This document shows positions 59,299-64,000 of a DNA stretch of 64,000 bases, piece by piece; within the stretch, counting starts at the first letter, position 1; the number at the start of each line of letters is the position of its first letter. The DNA is from Verrucomicrobiota bacterium. GTDB taxonomy: Bacteria; Auribacterota; JABMQX01; JAFGEW01. Location: assembly GCA_016931415.1 (NCBI GenBank), contig JAFGEW010000072.1:1-64000 (forward strand), written 5' to 3'. The notes under the pieces were generated by a model that made no database searches, was not told the DNA's origin, and worked only from the letters and a program-made list of their open reading frames with translations. A program made the translations under genes and the position numbers.

Positions 59299-60792
59299 CT
59301 AGAACGACCGGCGGAGGTGGGAGGGAAGAATACCGAGCTCTTTGCGGTACTTGGCGACCGTGCGGCGCGCGATCCGGTACCCCTCGTCATTGAGCATCTT
59401 GACCAAGGCCTCGTCGCTCAACGGCCGTTTCGTCTCCTCCTTGGCGACGATCTCCCTGAGCGCTCGCTTGACGCGGTGAGCCGACACCTCCTCGCCGTCG
59501 GCCATCTCGATCCCCGTCGTAAAGAAGAACTTCAGCGGGAAGATCCCGTGCGGCGTGTCGATGTACTTGCCGCTGATCGCGCGGCTCACTGTCGATTCGT
59601 GCAAGCCGACCGCCTCGGCGATCTGGTGCATCGTGAGCGGCTTGAGCGCCCCGCCGCCCGTCTTGAGAAAGCTTTCCTGAACGCGCACGATCTCGCTCGC
59701 GATGTTGTGCAGCGTCTCCTGGCGTTGGTGGATGTTCTTGATGAGCCACCGCCCGGCGTGCACCTTGTCCTTGATGTAGTCGCGCACATCCTTCGCGACC
59801 TGGTCGTTGCCTAACATCTGGCGGTAGAAGTTGCTGATCCGCAGGTGCGGGATCCGCTCGTCGTTGATCGTGATCTCGAACTTGCCGTCGTCCTTGCGCA
59901 GCGTAATGTCCGGCGTGATGTACTGCGCCTGGGTCTGCCCGAAGCCCGAGCCGGGCCGCAGGCTGAGCCGCATGATGTCGTGCACGGCCTCCTGCACGTC
60001 GGTCACCTTGACCCGCTCGGCCCGCGCGATGTCCTGATAGCGCTTCTTGCCCAGCGCCTCGTAGTGCCGCTCGATCATCCTGCATGCCAGCCCGCCCTCC
60101 TTGCCCATGGCGCGAAGCTGGATGAGCAACGACTCGCGCAGGTCGCGCGCGCCCACGCCGCTCGGATCGAACGTCTGGATGATCTTGAGCACATGCTCGA
60201 TCTCCTGCGGCGTCCGCCCCGCCAGCAGGGCGAGCTCGTCGAGACTGATCCGCAGGAAGCCATACTCGTCGATGTTGCCGATCACGAGGTCGCCCAGCTC
60301 GCGCTCCTCTTCGCTCGAGGCCGCCAGCGCCATCTGCGCTGACAGGTGCTCGCTGAGCGTCTCGCTGCGCGTGATCGAGTTCTCGAGGAACGCCCGCCGC
60401 TCCTCGTCGTCCTCCGACGGGCGGAAATACGGGCCCGACTCCCGGAAGTAGTCGCGCCACTCCTCGTCGATCTTCTGGAGAACGTCAAACTCCTCCTTGA
60501 ACTGGAGGTCCTTCTCGCCCTCCCGAGCCTCCTCGGCTTTCTGCTCGGCCGCGCGCTCCTCGGTCGCCCGTTCCTCGGCGCCTGCCTCGCCGGCCGCAGC
60601 CTCCTCGGACGAGTCCTCGCGTGCGATCTCCTCGAGCACCGGGTTCTCGGCAAGCTCCTGCTCGATCTTCTGCGACAGCTCCAGGATCGGCAGTTGCAGC
60701 AGTTGGATCGCCTGCTGCATCTGCGGCGACATCATGATCGTGATGATCGGCTTCTGGACCTGCGATTGAAGATGTTCGAGCCGTATCTGCAT
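59299..60792 (-). CDS. rpoN: RNA polymerase sigma-54 factor
   Basis: Directs polymerase to -24/-12 promoters opened by NtrC-type activators. 497 residues: region I glutamine-rich helix (SPQMQQAIQLLQLPILELSQ), acidic region II (about 60-110, Glu/Ala-rich), core-binding domain, helix-turn-helix and the RpoN box ARRTVAKYRKELGI near the C-terminus, intact. It has its own promoter at 60915-60944 and no operon partners (no hpf or ptsN follows). It makes the sigma-54 promoters seen at 3.2, 12.2, 19.8 and 21.2 kb usable in this cell. Confidence 0.97.
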   Translation of the reverse strand: MQIRLEHLQSQVQKPIITIMMSPQMQQAIQLLQLPILELSQKIEQELAENPVLEEIAREDSSEEAAAGEAGAEERATEERAAEQKAEEAREGEKDLQFKEEFDVLQKIDEEWRDYFRESGPYFRPSEDDEERRAFLENSITRSETLSEHLSAQMALAASSEEERELGDLVIGNIDEYGFLRISLDELALLAGRTPQEIEHVLKIIQTFDPSGVGARDLRESLLIQLRAMGKEGGLACRMIERHYEALGKKRYQDIARAERVKVTDVQEAVHDIMRLSLRPGSGFGQTQAQYITPDITLRKDDGKFEITINDERIPHLRISNFYRQMLGNDQVAKDVRDYIKDKVHAGRWLIKNIHQRQETLHNIASEIVRVQESFLKTGGGALKPLTMHQIAEAVGLHESTVSRAISGKYIDTPHGIFPLKFFFTTGIEMADGEEVSAHRVKRALREIVAKEETKRPLSDEALVKMLNDEGYRIARRTVAKYRKELGILPSHLRRSF

Positions 60793-60914
60793 ACGCTTCG
60801 CCGTTTCGCTTACACCACGCGAATCCCCGCGCTCTGGAGCAGCTGATCACACTCAGCCGGCGCGCCCCGTCGGACCGTACCCGACAAAGAACATGCGCGC
60901 TCCGCTTCAATCCC

Positions 60915-60944
60915 AGTATAGGCCGCGTGCCCCAGACGTGTCAA
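60915..60944 (-). promoter_or_regulatory. Housekeeping promoter of rpoN
   Basis: Minus strand TTGACA, 18-base spacer, TATACT. It is about 120 bases before the start codon, between rpoN and the end of leuB. Confidence 0.65.
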
Positions 60945-60969
60945 TCGGTATCCTGGCCGCGTGCCGCAC

Positions 60970-62049
60970 TTACGTCGTCGAGCCTGTCGCGACGGCTTCG
61001 GCAATGTAGTCGCCGACCTCGTTCGTGCCGCAACCCATCTTGCCCGCCGAGAGGCTCTTGAGCTTCTTCGTCACGGCCTTGATGATCGCCTGCTCGACAG
61101 CGGCGGCAGCCTCCGCCTCGCCAAGCTCATCGAGCAGCATCTGACCGGCCGCGATCGCCGCGACCGGGTTGATCACATTCTGTCCCGTGTACTTGGGCGC
61201 CGAGCCACCGATCGGCTCGAACATGCTCACCCCGTCAGGATTGATATTGCCGCCAGCGGCGACGCCCATCCCGCCCTGGATCATCGCGCCCAGGTCCGTG
61301 ATGATGTCGCCGAACATGTTCGTCGTCACAATCACGTCGAACCACTCCGGGTTCTTCACCATCCACATGCACGTGGCGTCCACATGCGCGTAGTCGCGCT
61401 TGATGTCGGGATAGTCGGCCTCGCCCACTTCGTTGAACGTGCGCCACCACAAGTCGTGCCCGTAGGTGAGCACGTTCGTCTTGGCGCATAGCATCAGCTT
61501 CTTGTCCTTGTTGCGCGCGCGTGCCAGATCGAACGCGTACCGCACGCACCGCTCGACGCCCTTGCGCGTGTTGACACTTGTCTGGATCGCCACTTCGTCC
61601 GCCGTGCCCTTCTTGAGGAATCCCCCGATACCGACGTACAGGTCCTCGGTGTTCTCGCGCACGACGACGAAGTCGATCTCGTCGGGCCCCTTGTCCTTGA
61701 TCGGGGTCCACACGCCCGGATAGAGCTTCACGGGCCGTAGGTTGATGTACTGGTCGAGATGGAACCGCAGCTTGAGCAGGATGCCCTTCTCGAGGATGCC
61801 GGGCGCCACCTCGGGATGGCCGATCGCACCGAGGTAAATGGCCTCGAACTGCCCCAGCTCGTCGAGGCACTTGTCAGGAAGCACCTCGCCCGTCCTCTTG
61901 TAGCGCTCGCCGCCGAAATCATACGTTTCGGTCTCAAGCTTGAAACCGTACCGCTCACCGGCGGCCGCCAGCACCTTCAGCCCCTCGGCCACCACCTCCG
62001 GCCCCGTGCCGTCGCCGGGGATCACTGCAACCTTGTAGCTCCGTCCCAT
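60970..62049 (-). CDS. leuB: Isopropylmalate/isocitrate dehydrogenase family, probably 3-isopropylmalate dehydrogenase
   Basis: NAD-dependent beta-decarboxylating dehydrogenase, 359 residues. [20 protein letters not shown], the substrate motif [30 protein letters not shown], and metal/NAD segments [19 protein letters not shown] and [12 protein letters not shown] are intact. Position after leuC-leuD argues for leucine synthesis. However, R-E-N-T-E-D is more common in isocitrate and homoisocitrate dehydrogenases, so substrate is not certain. ATG 62049 has GAGG eight bases upstream. It lies 160 bases after leuD. Confidence 0.82.
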   Translation of the reverse strand: MGRSYKVAVIPGDGTGPEVVAEGLKVLAAAGERYGFKLETETYDFGGERYKRTGEVLPDKCLDELGQFEAIYLGAIGHPEVAPGILEKGILLKLRFHLDQYINLRPVKLYPGVWTPIKDKGPDEIDFVVVRENTEDLYVGIGGFLKKGTADEVAIQTSVNTRKGVERCVRYAFDLARARNKDKKLMLCAKTNVLTYGHDLWWRTFNEVGEADYPDIKRDYAHVDATCMWMVKNPEWFDVIVTTNMFGDIITDLGAMIQGGMGVAAGGNINPDGVSMFEPIGGSAPKYTGQNVINPVAAIAAGQMLLDELGEAEAAAAVEQAIIKAVTKKLKSLSAGKMGCGTNEVGDYIAEAVATGSTT

Positions 62050-62208
62050 TGCTCTCGCCTCATTGCTGACAGCGCACCGAGCCGGCCGGTCAGCACCCCG
62101 CTCTGAGTACATCCCTCCGAAGCCAGAGAAGGCTGCGAGGGGAAACCGCTTTGGTGCAAGAACCGTGCCATGCGGCACGCTCTCGTGTGGGAATTGCCTG
62201 TCCGTCAG

Positions 62209-62709
62209 TTACTTATGCGTCTTGGCAAGGTAGGCCATCAACCCCCCGGCCTTCACCAACTCCTGCATGAACGGGGGGATCGGCTTCGACTGGTACGTCT
62301 TCCCCTTCGTCTTGTCCGTGATCACGCCAGTCGAAGCGTCGATTTCCACGACATCCCCCTCGGCAATGTCGCGGCTCGCCTCCGCCGATTCCAGCACCGG
62401 CAACCCGATGTTGAAGGCGTTCCGATAGAATATCCGCGCGAAACTCGCGGCCACCACACACGACACGCCCGCCGCCTTGATTGCGATCGGCGCGTGCTCG
62501 CGGCTCGAACCGCACCCGAAGTTGTTCCCCGCCACAAGAATATCGCCGACGCTAATCTTCTTCGGCCAGCCCGGACGCACGTCCTCGAACGCGTGCGCGG
62601 CCATCTCCGCCGCGTCCGTCGTCACCAGGTACCGCGCGGCAATGATCATGTCGGTGTCAACGTTGTCGCCGAACTTGGTGGCCTTGCCCTTCATCGTCCT
62701 CTGGCTCAT
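62209..62709 (-). CDS. leuD: 3-isopropylmalate dehydratase small subunit
   Basis: Swivel domain of isopropylmalate isomerase; with LeuC it interconverts 2- and 3-isopropylmalate. 166 residues with the family landmarks KFGDNVDTDMIIAARYL and VAGNNFGCGSSREHAPIAIK. The start ATG at 62709 overlaps the leuC stop (ATGA), the usual coupling; ATG 62694 is possible. Length fits the short LeuD/HacB-like form. Confidence 0.93.
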   Translation of the reverse strand: MSQRTMKGKATKFGDNVDTDMIIAARYLVTTDAAEMAAHAFEDVRPGWPKKISVGDILVAGNNFGCGSSREHAPIAIKAAGVSCVVAASFARIFYRNAFNIGLPVLESAEASRDIAEGDVVEIDASTGVITDKTKGKTYQSKPIPPFMQELVKAGGLMAYLAKTHK

Positions 62710-63980
62710 TGCCCTGCAACCTCTTGGGGTCCGCACACCTTGCCCGCGATCGCGCTCGCCGCCGCCGTCGCCGGACCGGCAAGGTAAACCTCGCTCTTCT
62801 TATGCCCCATCCGGCCGACGAAGTTGCGGTTGGTCGTGCTCACACACCGCTCGCCCTCGGCCAGCACGCCCATGTGCCCGCCGATGCACGGCCCACACGT
62901 CGGTGCCGAGATCGTCGCGCCAGCATCGAGGAACACCTCGAGCAACCCCTCCTTGAGCGCCTGCTTGTAGACGTGGTGACTGCCCGGCACCACGATGCAT
63001 CGCGTCCACTTCGCAATGTGCCGGCCGCGCATGACCTCGGCGGCCACGCGCAGATCCTCGATCCGTCCGTTCGTGCACGAACCGATCACAGTCTGATCAA
63101 TCGGGATATCCTCCTTGATCTCGCTCACGCCGCGCGCGTTGCCCGGCGAGAACGGCAATGCCACTTGCGGCTCGATGGCCGCCACGTCGAACTCGACCAT
63201 CTTGGCGCACCTCGCATCCGCATCGCTGGACAGAACACGCGGCTCGTGGCCGACCGGATGTGTCTTGATATAGGCGCGTGTCTTCTCGTCGACGTGGAAG
63301 ATGCCGTTCTTGCCGCCCGCCTCGATCGCCATATTGGCCATCGTGAAGCGGTCGCTCATCTCGAGCGCGTCGATCGCCGGCCCCACAAACTCCATCGCCA
63401 TGTAGCGCGCGCCGTCCACGCCGATCCGCCCGATCGTGTAAAGGATCAGATCCTTGCCGCTGACCCACCGCTGCCGTTCGCCCGTGTAGACGAACCGGAT
63501 CGTCTCCGGCACGCGCAGCCAGATCTTGCCGCTCAGGAACACCCCCGCCAGATCGGTCGAACCCACCCCCGTCGAAAACGCTCCGAGCGCCCCATACGTG
63601 CACGAGTGGCTGTCGGCACCGATGAGCAGGTCGCCCGGCGCGATGCACCCCTCTTCCGGGAGCAGCACGTGCTCGATGCCCATCTCGGACTGCTCCCAGT
63701 AATGACCCACGTGCTGCTCGCGGGCGAACGCCCGCATGAACTTGCACTGCTCGGCCGAGCGCACGTCCTTGTTCGGCGCAAAGTGGTCCGGCACAAGCGC
63801 CACCTTCGCCGGATCCCACAGCCGGGTGCCCCCCGCTTTGCGGAACGCCTCGATCGCGATCGGCGCGGTGATGTCATTGCCCAGCGCCATATCGACGTCG
63901 CACATCACGATCTCGCCCGGCTCGACCATGTCGCGGCCGCAATGCGCCGCCAGGATCTTCTCTGTAATCGTCATCGCCAT
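62706..63980 (-). CDS. leuC: 3-isopropylmalate dehydratase large subunit
   Basis: Aconitase-type subunit that carries the 4Fe-4S cluster. About 424 residues, the shorter HacA/LeuC2-type. The cluster Cys residues are visible in IGSCTNGRIEDLRVAAE and APTCGPCIGGHMGVLAEG, the substrate segment in ADSHSCTYGALGAFSTGVGS. Start uncertain: ATG 63992, 63980 and 63974 are in frame; 63980 is preferred since MAMTITEKIL is the common N-terminus and GAGG lies upstream. The window ends 20 bases beyond. First of leuC-leuD-leuB. Confidence 0.92.
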   Translation of the reverse strand: MAMTITEKILAAHCGRDMVEPGEIVMCDVDMALGNDITAPIAIEAFRKAGGTRLWDPAKVALVPDHFAPNKDVRSAEQCKFMRAFAREQHVGHYWEQSEMGIEHVLLPEEGCIAPGDLLIGADSHSCTYGALGAFSTGVGSTDLAGVFLSGKIWLRVPETIRFVYTGERQRWVSGKDLILYTIGRIGVDGARYMAMEFVGPAIDALEMSDRFTMANMAIEAGGKNGIFHVDEKTRAYIKTHPVGHEPRVLSSDADARCAKMVEFDVAAIEPQVALPFSPGNARGVSEIKEDIPIDQTVIGSCTNGRIEDLRVAAEVMRGRHIAKWTRCIVVPGSHHVYKQALKEGLLEVFLDAGATISAPTCGPCIGGHMGVLAEGERCVSTTNRNFVGRMGHKKSEVYLAGPATAAASAIAGKVCGPQEVAGQ

Positions 63981-64000
63981 ATATGCACACATCCTCGTCG

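Noticed and set aside
1-64000. CRISPR array, tRNA or rRNA genes
   Set aside because: No regularly spaced repeats, no cloverleaf with a T-loop and no rRNA-like conserved stretches were found in the gaps by eye.

Overview
The window is GC-rich, gene-dense bacterial DNA. It comes from a flagellated Gram-negative cell: there is a flagellar basal-body operon, lipoproteins, a predicted outer-membrane barrel, periplasmic TPR proteins, mreB and rpoN. I see no rRNA, tRNA, CRISPR array, transposase or integrase. The gene mix (two sigma-54 activator/kinase pairs, a stand-alone uroporphyrinogen-decarboxylase-like protein, an MFS-HEAT fusion, many repeat proteins) suggests an uncultured, deep-branching lineage, but the sequence alone does not fix the phylum.

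Layout. 1-14.5 kb, all minus strand, is a flagellar and regulatory block. Read in the direction of transcription it holds a kinase/NtrC-type regulator pair (14472-12358), then an operon of a lipoprotein, a response regulator with a dead-looking RsbU domain and an RsbW-like domain, a STAS protein, two TPR proteins, a FlgN-like chaperone, a PAS kinase and a second NtrC-type regulator. flgB-flgC-fliE-fliF-fliG follow. 14.6-19.8 kb (minus) is a sugar-nucleotide cluster resembling nonulosonate or flagellin-glycan pathways. 20.0-21.1 kb (minus) holds a PAS protein with a degenerate kinase core and a lone receiver. Four good -24/-12 (sigma-54) promoters, and a weaker fifth, precede these units. rpoN itself lies at 59.3-60.8 kb.

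21.3-27.7 kb holds a zinc dehydrogenase, a predicted outer-membrane protein, an MFS-HEAT fusion, an AI-2E-family membrane protein and a small membrane protein. 27.7-32.0 kb (plus) is a pyrimidine operon, pyrR-pyrB-pyrC-carA, with a readable attenuation leader: promoter, PyrR-binding hairpin, short leader ORF and internal terminator. The last 72 bases shared with carA recur perfectly 3.3 kb downstream. Between the two copies lies one large lipoprotein gene made of carboxypeptidase-regulatory-like beta-sandwich repeats, which looks like an insertion at the carA 3' end.

35.3-39.4 kb carries a membrane TPR protein, an anchored thioredoxin-fold protein and an M28-peptidase-like protein without its metal ligands. 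39.5-45.6 kb is a glycan assembly operon (GT2, three GT4, one polyprenyl-phosphate sugar transferase), followed by a GspF/PilC-like gene overlapping cinA. 47.9-56.6 kb holds a uroporphyrinogen-decarboxylase-like protein, a LysE-type exporter and a minus-strand run of a heterodimeric ABC exporter, a TPR protein and proS. 57.0-64 kb has mreB, comB, rpoN and leuB-leuD-leuC.

How it fits together. The inference best supported by sequence is a sigma-54-driven motility regulon in which flagellar assembly, a partner-switch-like signalling module, sugar-nucleotide synthesis and a degenerate two-component pair share one promoter type. Promoters, hairpins and repeats below were read by eye and have not been tested.
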